Positions 1 through 8,463 of a DNA stretch of 64,000 bases are shown one piece after another. The stretch is from Chryseobacterium sp. MYb7 (GTDB lineage: Bacteria > Bacteroidota > Bacteroidia > Flavobacteriales > Weeksellaceae). The notes under the pieces were generated by a model, which saw nothing but the letters and a program-made list of their open reading frames with translations, ran no database searches and was not told where the DNA came from. The position numbers and the translations under genes are program-made. Positions within the stretch are counted from its first letter, which is position 1, and each line of letters opens with the position of its first letter. Location of the stretch: assembly GCF_002979455.1 (NCBI RefSeq), contig NZ_PCOU01000006.1, positions 124,001-188,000 on the forward strand, in the 5' to 3' direction.

Positions 1-603
1 TTTAATGCAGGAAATTTTGTCTTTTACAATAATGGGCAGGAAGTCTATCGTACAGGGATTAATGAACATCTTCTGGTGGACCTTGGAGATAATCAAGGAC
101 GAAGGATTATTAAAGTGACTCCTCCGGCAGCATGGGATGAAGTAAGACTGGTTTTTAATGATGTTTTAGGTGCTGGCCTTGTATTCAGTCAAATAAGGGT
201 GTATAATATCCTTTCTGAATATTATCTTGTTCCAATGACCTATCTGTCCCAGCCATCAGATCAAATAGTAGCTGTCGGCGGATCTGCATCAATGACTGCT
301 ATGATCAATAATACTCCTACAGATGAAACTCCTGAAAATATTACCTACCAATGGCAGGTTCTTAACGGCAGTACATGGACTAATCTCGTTAATGATGCCA
401 ATTACAGCAATGTTACTTCATCTACTCTTATGATTAATAGTGTTCCTGCAGAATTCAATAATAATCAATATCGGGTTGTAGCAAATTCCAGCTTTTATAC
501 ATGCACTTTTCAGGCAATATCCAATGTAGGAAATCTGTATGTGAACCTGATTAAAGGTATCATTACTAATAAAATGATTTATACAAAGCCGAAAAACAAT
601 TAG
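1..603 (+). CDS. Secreted Ig-like domain protein, 5'-truncated by window edge
   Basis: The reading frame is open from the first base, so the gene begins before the window; the GTG at 76 is internal. The product closely resembles the protein at 1725-2993: both contain a GDNQ.RRIIKV stretch, a YNILSEYYL stretch and one Ig-like module with YQWQVLNGSTW. It lacks the second Ig-like module of that paralog: after the first module it jumps straight to a C-terminal tail of the form IK.IITN....YTK that both proteins share. Extracellular location is inferred from the paralog's signal peptide. Function is unknown; such domains usually serve as surface or adhesion scaffolds. Tandem duplication followed by domain loss or gain is the simplest history. 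Confidence 0.8.
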   Translation, partial: FNAGNFVFYNNGQEVYRTGINEHLLVDLGDNQGRRIIKVTPPAAWDEVRLVFNDVLGAGLVFSQIRVYNILSEYYLVPMTYLSQPSDQIVAVGGSASMTAMINNTPTDETPENITYQWQVLNGSTWTNLVNDANYSNVTSSTLMINSVPAEFNNNQYRVVANSSFYTCTFQAISNVGNLYVNLIKGIITNKMIYTKPKNN

Positions 604-629
604 CAAAATAGTTTCTAATTAATAATAAG

Positions 630-660
630 CCTGTTTCATATATTTTGAAGCAGGTTTTGT
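630..660 (+). terminator. Intrinsic terminator
   Basis: CCTGTTTCA (630-638) pairs with TGAAGCAGG (646-654), with one G-U pair, and is followed by a T-rich tract. The same stem sequence ends the paralogous gene at 3022, so the terminator was probably duplicated with the gene. Confidence 0.75.
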
Positions 661-1024
661 ATTTTATTTCTATCATACCTTAAGAGATTATTATTTTGAT
701 GAATTTATATTTTAAAAGTTGGATTTTGGATCTGTCTACATGTTATTTGTATATTTTTTGGATTGAATGAATAGATTTATATTTAATTTCTTGTTATGTT
801 ATATATTTTTTATGGGTAATTATTTATTATCATATTTAATAATAAATATTCTTGTATATTTTTATTAATTATGCTTTTTTTGAAATCATTATAAAGTAGA
901 GTTATGTATAATAAGTCTACTTTTGGAGAGTGATTTATTTGTGTGTAATTATTGAATAATAAAGGATTTTTGCGAGTTATTGAAAATAATTTTGTTTTGT
1001 TTAAAAAATATTAATAAATAAGAG

Positions 1025-1059
1025 TTTTATGTAGTAAATTATTTTATATTTACATAAAA
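1025..1059. promoter_or_regulatory. Perfect 9-bp inverted repeat upstream of the 1070 gene
   Basis: TTTTATGTA (1025-1033) and TACATAAAA (1051-1059) are exact reverse complements separated by 17 bp. The right arm ends 10 bp before the start codon. It could be an operator or a hairpin in the 5' untranslated region. In AT-rich DNA a dyad this size can arise by chance. Confidence 0.3.
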
Positions 1060-1069
1060 CAAAACAAAA

Positions 1070-1642
1070 ATGAAAGCCGAAAAATTATTCATTGCTGTGG
1101 CATTAGGTGCTTACAGTTTCCTTTACTCTCAGGTAGGGATCGGAACTCCTAATCCCGATAAAAGTTCCGCGTTAGATGTTACGAACACCAATAAGGGTGT
1201 ACTCATCCCAAGAATTTTAGATTTGTCAACAATTCCAACCCCGGCTAATGGTTTGCTGGTTTATGATCTTAAAAGACAGGCATTAGCCCAAAACATTGGA
1301 ACATCTGCCAGTCCGAACTGGGTGCCAATCAGTGGAAACATTGTTAAATTTTTCTATATGCCTTCCATTAGTATTGATACTTCTACTACAGGTACCGCAA
1401 GAACAAAAGATTTGTTTCAGCTTTATAAGGCTCAGTTTTCTACCCCGAAGGTCTCGAGTACAGGAGCTCCGGGTGCAATCCCGTTCTTTGCCAATGCAAC
1501 AGATCTGTATTATTATGTAACTGATTTTGATAATACAGTTTTAAGCAATGTAAGTATTGATGCCAATGGAATACTGCGCTATGATGTGATTGGAACAGCT
1601 ACTGCATGTTCTTTCGTGAATATTGTATTTGTAATCAAATAA
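1070..1642 (+). CDS. Secreted protein with Bacteroidetes VGIGT..P...S.LDV N-terminal motif
   Basis: A 190-residue protein. Residues 1-20 form a signal peptide (MKAEKLFIAVALGAYSFLYS). It is followed by QVGIGTPNPDKSSALDV and NKGVLIPR, a pattern found at the mature N-terminus of many uncharacterised exported proteins in Flavobacteriia. The rest is low in charge and rich in Thr, Ser and Asn, as expected for a beta-rich extracellular domain. There is no T9SS C-terminal domain or lipobox. It sits between two paralogous Ig-repeat proteins on the same strand and may belong with them, but a terminator separates it from the first. Function is not known. Confidence 0.75.
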   Translation: MKAEKLFIAVALGAYSFLYSQVGIGTPNPDKSSALDVTNTNKGVLIPRILDLSTIPTPANGLLVYDLKRQALAQNIGTSASPNWVPISGNIVKFFYMPSISIDTSTTGTARTKDLFQLYKAQFSTPKVSSTGAPGAIPFFANATDLYYYVTDFDNTVLSNVSIDANGILRYDVIGTATACSFVNIVFVIK

Positions 1643-1724
1643 TTTTAAGTGACATACCGTCATTATGTTCATTCTTACCCGGAATGAATATCCTTCCGTG
1701 ATAACTAACTTTAAAAAATTATTG

Positions 1725-2993
1725 ATGATGAAAACAAATTCAATAGTAAGCTATTTGCTTATAGCATTGTGTCTTTTTATGTCAAATAAAATAACAGCTC
1801 AGGAAATGGTAGCTCTGCCCAACGGCGGATGCGGAAGACTGCTGGATACCAATACTTCAAGTTCAAGTGATGGTGGTTTTCTTTGTTTCAGATTAGGAAA
1901 AGAAGCAGCTAATCCTAATAATATGACGGATACGGATGTAAACTCATTTGCTTCTTTGAAACCGGGAACTGGTGCTGGACTTTTTTGCAGTATGTACATA
2001 GGAGTAGGAACCACCGGGGCAGATTTTCAGGCTAATAAACCCGTCTATATTGACTTTGCTTCAGATGGTTTTAATTTTAATCCCAGTTTTAACGGTGGAA
2101 ATTTTGTTTTCTATAACAATGGTCAGGAAGTTTACCGTACAGGCATTAATGGTCATTTTTTCTTTGATTTTGGAGACAACCAGGAGCGCAGGATCATTAA
2201 AGTGATTCCTACTGCCGCCTGGGATGAAGTACAGCTTGCTTTTGGAGAAGCTATCGGTATTGGATTCTCATTCAGCCAGATGAGGGTATATAATATCCTT
2301 TCAGAATATTATCTTGCTCCAATGACTTATCTGTCTCAGCCTACTGATAAAACTGTGGCTGCCGGTGGATCTACAACAATGACAGCTGTGATTAACAACA
2401 CCACTACAGATGAAACGCCGGATAATATTACGTACCAATGGCAGGTTCTTAACGGCAGCACATGGACCAATCTCACGAATGGTACCAATTATAGTAATGT
2501 TACTTCATCCACCCTCACCATTAGTAATGTTCCTGTAGGATTTAATAATAACCAATACAGAGTGGTGGCTAATTCCAGTTTCCATACCTGTTCATTCCAG
2601 GCCATTTCTACTGTGGGACGGCTTTTTGTTAATTCTGTAAATGTTCCCGGAACCATTGCAGCAGATCAGACGGTATGTATGGATATCAGTAATGATCCTG
2701 CAGTGTTTAGTCAGACTGCAACGGCTCAGGTAAGCGGTTCTGCGGAATATCAGTGGCAAAGTTCACCGGATAATATAACATTCACAAATATTACCAATGC
2801 TACATCTGCCACCTACGATGCTCCGCCAATTACACAGACCACCTATTACCGTAGAGGAGTGCGTTCTGTATTGAATGGCAATGCGACTGCTTATCAATAC
2901 AGTAATGTGGTTAAAGTAACCTTAAAGCAAAGCTGTCTGATCAAGTGTATCATAACGAACAGGGTGCTCTATACGAAACTCAATAGCAATTAA
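1725..2993 (+). CDS. Secreted protein with two Ig-like modules
   Basis: The ATG-ATG at 1725/1728 is chosen because it gives a clean signal peptide (MMKTNSIVSYLLIALCLFMS, cleaved near ITAQ). An in-frame ATG at 1665 would put 20 charged, non-signal residues in front. The mature protein has an N-terminal beta-rich region containing FGDNQERR and YNILSEYY. Two Ig/PKD-like modules follow, each with a YQWQ core: YQWQVLNGSTW and EYQWQSSPDN. The tail contains IITNRVLYTK. It is a close paralog of the gene at 1-603. Role unknown; probably cell-surface or secreted. No T9SS C-terminal domain is recognisable, so the export route beyond Sec is unclear. Confidence 0.8.
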   Translation: MMKTNSIVSYLLIALCLFMSNKITAQEMVALPNGGCGRLLDTNTSSSSDGGFLCFRLGKEAANPNNMTDTDVNSFASLKPGTGAGLFCSMYIGVGTTGADFQANKPVYIDFASDGFNFNPSFNGGNFVFYNNGQEVYRTGINGHFFFDFGDNQERRIIKVIPTAAWDEVQLAFGEAIGIGFSFSQMRVYNILSEYYLAPMTYLSQPTDKTVAAGGSTTMTAVINNTTTDETPDNITYQWQVLNGSTWTNLTNGTNYSNVTSSTLTISNVPVGFNNNQYRVVANSSFHTCSFQAISTVGRLFVNSVNVPGTIAADQTVCMDISNDPAVFSQTATAQVSGSAEYQWQSSPDNITFTNITNATSATYDAPPITQTTYYRRGVRSVLNGNATAYQYSNVVKVTLKQSCLIKCIITNRVLYTKLNSN

Positions 2994-3021
2994 TACAACG
3001 GATTTCGAATTAATAATAAAC

Positions 3022-3057
3022 CCTGTTTCAACAATGAGTATGAAGCAGGTTTTTTTT
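3022..3057 (+). terminator. Intrinsic terminator
   Basis: CCTGTTTCA (3022-3030) pairs with TGAAGCAGG (3041-3049), followed by eight T residues. It is the same stem as the terminator at 630, supporting common descent of the two Ig-repeat genes. Confidence 0.8.
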
Positions 3058-3142
3058 GTGCTGCTGGGAGTCTTAGTATATTATTTCATATTATACTTCT
3101 TTAATACACTACAATTTAGAATCATTATTTTCCAGATTTGAT

Positions 3143-3150
3143 TAATTTTG
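3143..3150 (+). promoter_or_regulatory. Bacteroidetes -7 box (TAATTTTG)
   Basis: It matches the Bacteroidetes consensus TAnnTTTG and lies 7 bp before the MFS start codon, implying a very short or absent 5' leader. No good TTTG is present at the expected -33 position, so this is a half-site assignment. Confidence 0.45.
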
Positions 3151-3157
3151 CACCATC

Positions 3158-4378
3158 ATGGAAAATTCAAAGAAAAAAGCAGCTATAGGCTTTATATTTA
3201 TTACTTTACTGATAGACATTACAGGATGGGGAATCATCATTCCTGTGGTTCCTAAATTGATTGAGGAACTTATTCATGCAGATATCAGCGAAGCTGCAAA
3301 ATATGGTGGATGGCTGGGATTTGCCTATGCATTTACACAATTTATTTTCTCTCCACTTGTTGGAAACCTGAGTGATAAATATGGACGAAGACCCATTATT
3401 CTAATATCTCTCTTTGGATTTGCTGTAGACTATATTTTCCTTGCATTAGCTCCCACAATCTGGTGGCTGTTTTTGGGAAGAGTTATTGCAGGAATTACCG
3501 GTGCAAGTGTCACCACCGCCAGTGCCTATATTGCAGATATTTCCACGGATGAAGACCGAGCTAAAAACTTTGGACTGATAGGTGCTGCCTTTGGTCTTGG
3601 ATTTATTATAGGCCCGGTTCTGGGTGGAGTTCTTGGGCATTATGGTGCCAGAGTTCCTTTCTATGCAGCGGCAGGTTTATGTTTGCTTAATTTCTTGTAT
3701 GGATATTTTATTCTTCCTGAAAGTTTAGATAAAGATAAAAGAAGAGAATTCGACTGGAAACGTGCCAATCCTATTGGTTCATTTAAATTTTTAGGTAAAC
3801 ACCCTGAAATCTCCGGACTGATAGCTTCATTGATATTAATTTATATTGCAGGCCATGCTGTGCAGAGTAACTGGAGCTTCTTTACGATGTATAAATTCAA
3901 CTGGACGGAAAGAATGGTAGGAATCTCATTGGGAGTCGTTGGTTTATTAGTAGGCCTTGTACAAGGAGGTCTTATAAGATATACCACTCCGAGATTGGGA
4001 GAACAAAAAAGTATTTATTACGGATTGGCTTTCTATGCTGTAGGAATGCTGCTATTTGCTTTTGCTTCTGAAGGATGGATGATGTTCGTCTTTTTGGTGC
4101 CCTATTGTTTAGGAGGAATTTGTGGTCCGGCTTTGCAGTCTGTTATTACGAAAAGCGTTCCTTCCAACGAACAGGGGGAACTTCAGGGAGCATTGACAAG
4201 TTTAATGAGTGCGACATCCATTATCGGACCCCCGATGATGACGAACCTGTTCTACTATTTCACGCATGACGAAGCGCCTTTCAAATTTTCCGGAGCACCT
4301 TTCTTTTTAGCATTTATTTTAATGGCAATCAGTGTTGTGATTACGTATTCTGCTTTTCAGAAAAAAGGAAAAATTTAA
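3158..4378 (+). CDS. TetA-like MFS drug efflux transporter
   Basis: A 406-residue protein with about 12 membrane segments, the usual length for the TCR/Tet group of the major facilitator superfamily. The first helix carries the family-typical [18 protein letters not shown]. The cytoplasmic 2-3 loop has motif [12 protein letters not shown] (residues 69-79). The fifth helix has the antiporter-type [12 protein letters not shown]. The family exchanges protons for drugs such as tetracycline. In Flavobacteriia such chromosomal TetA-like pumps are common and their substrates are mostly undefined, so tetracycline resistance should not be assumed. A -7 box lies just upstream. It is followed by an arylamine N-acetyltransferase gene on the same strand, 137 bp away, hinting at a xenobiotic theme. 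Confidence 0.85.
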   Translation: MENSKKKAAIGFIFITLLIDITGWGIIIPVVPKLIEELIHADISEAAKYGGWLGFAYAFTQFIFSPLVGNLSDKYGRRPIILISLFGFAVDYIFLALAPTIWWLFLGRVIAGITGASVTTASAYIADISTDEDRAKNFGLIGAAFGLGFIIGPVLGGVLGHYGARVPFYAAAGLCLLNFLYGYFILPESLDKDKRREFDWKRANPIGSFKFLGKHPEISGLIASLILIYIAGHAVQSNWSFFTMYKFNWTERMVGISLGVVGLLVGLVQGGLIRYTTPRLGEQKSIYYGLAFYAVGMLLFAFASEGWMMFVFLVPYCLGGICGPALQSVITKSVPSNEQGELQGALTSLMSATSIIGPPMMTNLFYYFTHDEAPFKFSGAPFFLAFILMAISVVITYSAFQKKGKI

Positions 4379-4411
4379 TTGATTTAACATTGAAAAAAAA
4401 CCTCGGAAAAC

Positions 4412-4462
4412 AATAGATTTGTTCTATTCCGAACATATATGCTGTTCCGGGTTCGATCTATT
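4412..4462. promoter_or_regulatory. Nested imperfect inverted repeat between MFS and NAT genes
   Basis: The outer arms AATAGAT (4412-4418) and ATCTATT (4456-4462) are exact complements. The inner arms GAACA (4431-4435) and TGTTC (4443-4447) are also exact. The axis of symmetry is shared. There is no T-run after it, so it does not look like a standard terminator. An operator for a dimeric repressor or an mRNA hairpin are both possible. Confidence 0.35.
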
Positions 4463-4515
4463 CGGTAATTTTACAGAAGTAGTTTTTACTCACTTTTGAA
4501 AATAAAAAACAAATT

Positions 4516-5319
4516 ATGAATACATCAGACCTGGAAAAGTATTTCGAACGGATTCATTTCTCCGGAGTTCCGGAATTGAGCATGGAGACTTTGAAAAAAA
4601 TACATCAGCTTCATCCAAAATATATTCCTTTTGAAAATATTGACCCTTATACAGGAACAGTTCCTTCTTTAAAGTTAGCTGATATTTTCAACAAATTAGT
4701 TACAGAATCCAGAGGTGGATATTGCTACGAACAAAATCTGCTTTTGAGTGAAGTTTTAAAAACATTAGGATTCAATGTAAAGCTTCAGCTGGGAAGAGTC
4801 GTATGGGGTAGACAGGAGGACAGCGTTGCTGCACAGACTCATCTCTTGCTTATTGTTGATTTTGAAGGGGAAAAATATGTGACAGACTGCGGTTTTGGAA
4901 CAGCTACACTTACTACACCCATTATTTTAAATGAAAAAGATCAGCAGCAAACCCCCAACGGAATATTTAAAGTTTCCCACAAAGAAGAAACCTATACCCT
5001 CTGGATGTGGAAGGAGCAGTGGCTTCCGGTATACCGCTTTATACCTGAGCATGTAGAACCTATTGATCTTGATATTTCCAACTGGTATTTATCTACTCAT
5101 CCTGATTCTCATTTTAAGAACAGGCTGATTCTTTCAAAAGTAGATGAGAATGCCCGCTATACCTATATGGATCATGTTATGAATATTCGTTCTGATAATG
5201 GAGCAAAAGAATCCATCTCTATAGAAAATGAAATACAATTGCATGAAATACTGGTTAATACTTTTGGGTTAAAAGAAAATGCAATAGAAGTCCTGAAATC
5301 GAAAGTTGAGGCTTGGTAG
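4516..5319 (+). CDS. Arylamine N-acetyltransferase (NAT)
   Basis: A 267-residue protein of the NAT family, which moves an acetyl group from acetyl-CoA to arylamines, hydrazines and hydroxylamines in the cytoplasm. The catalytic triad is visible: Cys70 in RGGYCYEQN, His109 in QTHLLLIVDF and Asp124 in VTDCGFG. The spacing (39 and 15 residues) matches known NATs. The N-terminal helical part includes the conserved YIPFENID. Length is normal for bacterial NATs. It has no close operon partner downstream: a bidirectional terminator separates it from a convergent lipoprotein gene. The physiological substrate cannot be told from sequence. Confidence 0.9.
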   Translation: MNTSDLEKYFERIHFSGVPELSMETLKKIHQLHPKYIPFENIDPYTGTVPSLKLADIFNKLVTESRGGYCYEQNLLLSEVLKTLGFNVKLQLGRVVWGRQEDSVAAQTHLLLIVDFEGEKYVTDCGFGTATLTTPIILNEKDQQQTPNGIFKVSHKEETYTLWMWKEQWLPVYRFIPEHVEPIDLDISNWYLSTHPDSHFKNRLILSKVDENARYTYMDHVMNIRSDNGAKESISIENEIQLHEILVNTFGLKENAIEVLKSKVEAW

Positions 5320-5351
5320 AAATTCAGAAATATAATCTTTGACAATAAAAA

Positions 5352-5380
5352 ACGGGAAGCTCAGCGAGCTTCCCGTTTCT
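5352..5380. terminator. Bidirectional intrinsic terminator
   Basis: ACGGGAAGCTC (5352-5362) and GAGCTTCCCGT (5366-5376) form a perfect 11-bp stem with a 3-base loop. T-rich tracts follow on both strands. It serves the convergent NAT (+) and lipoprotein (-) genes. Confidence 0.9.
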
Positions 5381-5407
5381 CTTAAAATCAGATTTTTATG
5401 AAAATAA

Positions 5408-6355
5408 TTATGGATAAAGTGATTTTGTCCCATTACTTACAACATTGCTGCCCAATCCTGAGAATGATACAGAGAAATTACTGGAGTTAAAACTTAAAGA
5501 ACCTGTAGGAGTACAAAGTCCTAATGCATAACGGCATTGCCCGTAAGCACCTGAACTCTTTGTAATCTTGCTCTCGCTTTTTGCTTTTCCTAAACTGATA
5601 TACCCCCAGTCACTCACATCGGCGTTAGAAACCGTAGAACCGGAATAATAAATCGTTATCTGGTATCCGGTTTCACCTCTCTTAGAACCCCATAGCCAGT
5701 TGGCTGTCCACCATTGTTTATACCATGTAGAAACCACTTTTGCTGCCTGATTGTTAGAAGCCTCCGAATTTCCACGGGTATCCATCATAATAAGACCTCC
5801 GAAGATATTATCCCAGATAATTCCTGAATCGCTGTAAAAGCATAAAGTGGTAAATTTTCCGTTTTTGCTGTTCCAGGTTACTTCCATCACATTGGTTCCG
5901 GATTTCACTTCTTCAGTGATGGCTTCTTTTAATCCCTGCTGTGCTGTAGTCAGATCATCACCGCTATACAGATCACCAATCTTTCCAATTTTTACGGATG
6001 AAGGATCCATGATGTTTCCGGATGCCATGAATTGGTCTTTATCGGTAATCAGGCTTTTGGAAAGCTCAATGCTTTTTGGGGTTGTAATTTTCCCCAAAAT
6101 AGCTACTTCTGCAATCTGTAAATCATTTTTCAGATACGTTTCAAGATTTTTTTGAGATTCATTCAGTTGAAGTTGAACAGCGTCAGGAATAGCCTGTGAG
6201 GGTAGAGGAGTAATTTCTTTTTTCAGATCATCTGCGGTTACCTTGGCCTGAACAGTTTCCTGTTGGTTTATTTCGTTGCCCTCGTTACGGCAGCTTTGAA
6301 GTGCCAATACCGATAATACAGCGAAAACTTTAAAAGTAGTCACTAATTTTTTCAT
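5408..6355 (-). CDS. Putative lipoprotein of unknown function
   Basis: A 315-residue protein. The N-terminus is a lipoprotein signal: a basic start (MKKLVTTFK), a hydrophobic stretch and a lipobox ending LQSC with Cys22, so the mature protein should be lipid-anchored. Residues 40-170 are charged and probably helical. The C-terminal half is rich in Ser, Gly, Asn and aromatic residues, including a Trp-rich STWYKQWWTANWLWGSKRG segment, and looks beta-structured. I do not recognise a family. The gene stands alone between a bidirectional terminator and a repeat-containing gap of 320 bp. Confidence 0.7.
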   Translation of the reverse strand: MKKLVTTFKVFAVLSVLALQSCRNEGNEINQQETVQAKVTADDLKKEITPLPSQAIPDAVQLQLNESQKNLETYLKNDLQIAEVAILGKITTPKSIELSKSLITDKDQFMASGNIMDPSSVKIGKIGDLYSGDDLTTAQQGLKEAITEEVKSGTNVMEVTWNSKNGKFTTLCFYSDSGIIWDNIFGGLIMMDTRGNSEASNNQAAKVVSTWYKQWWTANWLWGSKRGETGYQITIYYSGSTVSNADVSDWGYISLGKAKSESKITKSSGAYGQCRYALGLCTPTGSLSFNSSNFSVSFSGLGSNVVSNGTKSLYP

Positions 6356-6441
6356 ATTAAATATTTATTGGATTGTGTGTTATAAATATACAGAATTATT
6401 GCGTAATTCTCATTGTTTTGAATTAAGTATTTGTTAATTAA

Positions 6442-6597
6442 TAGGTAGGAGGTGGTAGGTAGCAGGGATTAAGAGGTGAGTTTGAGAGTGGGAGGGTTTT
6501 AGAGTTTAAAGTTTAAGGTTATGGTTAACCCGCAACTAATATAACTTGCAACTCGCAATCAAACAACCAGCAACAAAATAATCCCGAAGAACCAGAA
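6442..6597. repeat. Word-like intergenic repeat, G-rich then C-rich halves
   Basis: This occupies most of the 320-bp gap before the tatA-like gene. The left half is made of words such as GGTAGGAGGTGGTAGGTAG and AGAGTTTAAAGTTTAAGG. The right half is made of CCCGCAAC, AACTCGCAA and CCAGCAACAAAA. A related copy in opposite orientation lies at 9509-9705, and a shorter one at 29649-29748 reads the same way. No reading frame is present. The two halves are roughly complementary in composition and could fold back on each other. Confidence 0.6.
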
Positions 6598-6675
6598 CTT
6601 TTATAAAATCTTAAAATTTGTTTAAATTTTTAGTTTACAGTCTGTAAATGCAATAATCTTTTGTAATTTTACGCC

Positions 6676-7017
6676 ATGGAATTAAGCATTGGAGAAATGG
6701 CACTCATTGCCATTGCAATCGTTGTATTATTCGGTCCGGATAAACTGCCACAGATTGCGCGTGACTTAGGTGCAGGCGTAAGAAAAATGCGTGGGGCAGT
6801 AGAAGATATCAAAACTGAAATCATGAAGGAAACGGATAACCCTGTTTCTGAAATCAAACGTGAGATTGAAAAGGTAAAGGATGCTGCAAAAGATTTCAAT
6901 CCAATGAATGATATCAAGAAAGATATTCTTACGGAGCCTTCTTCCGTTGCTTCTAATGAGCCTCCAAAACCGAAGCCGGCAGATGATGATACCTACGAAG
7001 GACCTGTAAGCAGATAA
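6676..7017 (+). CDS. Sec-independent translocase TatA/TatB-type subunit
   Basis: A 113-residue protein of the MttA/Hcf106 family. It has a short N-terminal membrane helix (IGEMALIAIAIVVLF, about residues 5-19), the conserved FGPDKLPQIARDLG hinge, an amphipathic helix and a long charged, Pro/Lys-rich tail. Such subunits build or gate the twin-arginine pore for folded proteins. A Glu early in the helix and the GP..LP hinge are TatB-like traits, whereas TatA usually has Gln there, so the A/B assignment is open. No tatC is in the window. The next gene starts 3 bp after the stop, so the PAP2 and TPR genes are probably co-transcribed. Confidence 0.85.
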   Translation: MELSIGEMALIAIAIVVLFGPDKLPQIARDLGAGVRKMRGAVEDIKTEIMKETDNPVSEIKREIEKVKDAAKDFNPMNDIKKDILTEPSSVASNEPPKPKPADDDTYEGPVSR

Positions 7018-7019
7018 TC

Positions 7020-7586
7020 ATGGAGGAGATTATTCAGGAAGATAAGAAGGTATTTCTTTACCTTAATAATTTGGGCGATTCATCTTTCGACCAGTTCTGG
7101 ATGCTGATTTCCAGTACCTGGATCTGGGTGCCTCTTTATATTATATTTCTTTATTTTTTATACAAAAGTTATAAACTAAGATCTTTAGTTTTTATCCTTA
7201 TATTTTTGGCCATTGGTGCAACGGTTTCTGATCAGTTGGCCAGTGTTTTCAAATACGGTGTGGCAAGGCTCAGACCCTGTCATGATCCTACTTTGGAACA
7301 CCATATGAGAATCGTGAAATGCGGTGGACAGTTTGGTTTTTATTCTGCCCATGCTTCCAATACCTTCTTTTTGGCTTCTTTTTTAAGTTTTTTATTGAAA
7401 AATAAACTTAAATGGTTTCCATATGTTATATTTGTATGGGCTATAGTGGTTTCCTACAGCCGTATATATTTAGGAGTGCATTTCCCGATAGATATTTTGG
7501 TGGGGGCGTTTGTTGGAACTTTATTGGGAGTGATATTTGGTGCACTCGCCAAAAAAGTGATCAATAAACAATCTATAACCTCATGA
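7020..7586 (+). CDS. PAP2-family membrane phosphatase
   Basis: A 188-residue membrane protein with the three motifs of the PAP2/acid phosphatase superfamily: K78......RP (KYGVARLRP), YSAH with His111 and SRIYLGVHFPID with Arg148, His154 and Asp158. The usual second motif is PSGH; here it reads YSAH, a variant seen in Bacteroidetes members. The enzymes dephosphorylate lipid phosphates such as undecaprenyl pyrophosphate or phosphatidylglycerol phosphate, acting at the periplasmic face. The start lies 2 bp after the tatA-like stop and the end overlaps the TPR gene by 4 bp, so translation is likely coupled. The precise lipid substrate is unknown. Confidence 0.88.
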   Translation: MEEIIQEDKKVFLYLNNLGDSSFDQFWMLISSTWIWVPLYIIFLYFLYKSYKLRSLVFILIFLAIGATVSDQLASVFKYGVARLRPCHDPTLEHHMRIVKCGGQFGFYSAHASNTFFLASFLSFLLKNKLKWFPYVIFVWAIVVSYSRIYLGVHFPIDILVGAFVGTLLGVIFGALAKKVINKQSITS

Positions 7587-8395
7587 AAAAAATTGTATTA
7601 CTAGCAACTTCCCTCAGTATTTCCCTTAATTTCTATGCCCAGGATAAAAAGCTGGCTGAAGAATGTTTTAACAAAGCTGATTATAAATGTGCCGAAGAGC
7701 AGTATTTAAAACTGGCAGAAAAAGAACAGATCCAAAAGTTTCAATCAGAGTATTACGATTATCTGGGTACGGCTCAGAGAAGACTTGGGAAGACCACTCA
7801 GGCTTTTAAATCCTATGAATCTGCCTTAAAAGCAAATCCATTGTCGGTTTCTGTTTACGCTAATCTTTCTTCACTGTACAGTCAGAAAGGAAATAAGGTG
7901 AAAGCGCTGGAATATATAGAAAAAGGGCTTCAGGTGAATGCTGAAACTCCGGATTTATATCTTACGCGTTCCAAAATTTACGACAGCCAGGGAAAAAAGG
8001 ATCTTGCCATCAAAGACCTTAATCAGATTCTAACTTTTGCTCCTGATAACCTTTTTGCAAAGACCGGGCTGGCCAATCTGAAAAAGAATAATGGCGATCT
8101 GGAAGGTGCTTTAAAAGATTATAATCAACTTCTTTCTGAAAAACCGGAATCATTGCTTTACAACGGACGTGCAGATGTTTATTTTAAAATGAAAAAATAT
8201 AAGGAAGCACTTACAGACGCTAATAAAGCGATTTCCATAGACCCGAAATTCGCCCAGTCGTATGTGAGTAAAGCTATGATTTTATTCGATACTTCCAAGC
8301 CTAAGGAAGCTTGTGAAAATTTAAATAAAGCTGTGGCTCTCGGCTATGAAAAAGCTGTGTTGACTGATTTTTATGCTAAATGTGTAAAGAAATAA
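7583..8395 (+). CDS. Exported tetratricopeptide-repeat protein
   Basis: A 270-residue protein with a signal peptide (MKKIVLLATSLSISLNFYAQ) and about six TPR-like repeats covering residues 25-260; A-x-L-x-P-x-x-x-x-x-Y/L-type repeats are visible, for example ALKANPLSVSVYANLSSLYS. TPR arrays are protein-protein interaction scaffolds, so a periplasmic adaptor is the likely role. The ATG overlaps the PAP2 stop by 4 bp (ATGA), suggesting co-translation. No enzymatic domain is present. Confidence 0.85.
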   Translation: MKKIVLLATSLSISLNFYAQDKKLAEECFNKADYKCAEEQYLKLAEKEQIQKFQSEYYDYLGTAQRRLGKTTQAFKSYESALKANPLSVSVYANLSSLYSQKGNKVKALEYIEKGLQVNAETPDLYLTRSKIYDSQGKKDLAIKDLNQILTFAPDNLFAKTGLANLKKNNGDLEGALKDYNQLLSEKPESLLYNGRADVYFKMKKYKEALTDANKAISIDPKFAQSYVSKAMILFDTSKPKEACENLNKAVALGYEKAVLTDFYAKCVKK

Positions 8396-8463
8396 ATTGA
8401 AAAAATCCGATCCAGATCATTTAAATAAATCCATACTAAAAAAACGAATAAAGAGATAGAGAG

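Larger units (their letters stand above)
604..1069. other. AT-rich intergenic stretch of 466 bp
   Basis: It holds the terminator of the upstream gene near its left end and a perfect 9-bp dyad near its right end. Otherwise it is very AT-rich, with no credible reading frame and no RNA gene that I can recognise. It probably carries the promoter of the next gene, but no clean TTTG/TAnnTTTG pair is visible. Confidence 0.6.

Noticed and set aside
3158..4378. Acquired tetracycline resistance
   Set aside because: The transporter is TetA-like, but it has no mobile context and no TetR gene, and chromosomal homologs with other substrates are common in the group.
5847..6155. A 102-codon frame opposite the lipoprotein gene
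   Set aside because: Composition and lack of domain or context mark it as a shadow of the minus-strand gene.
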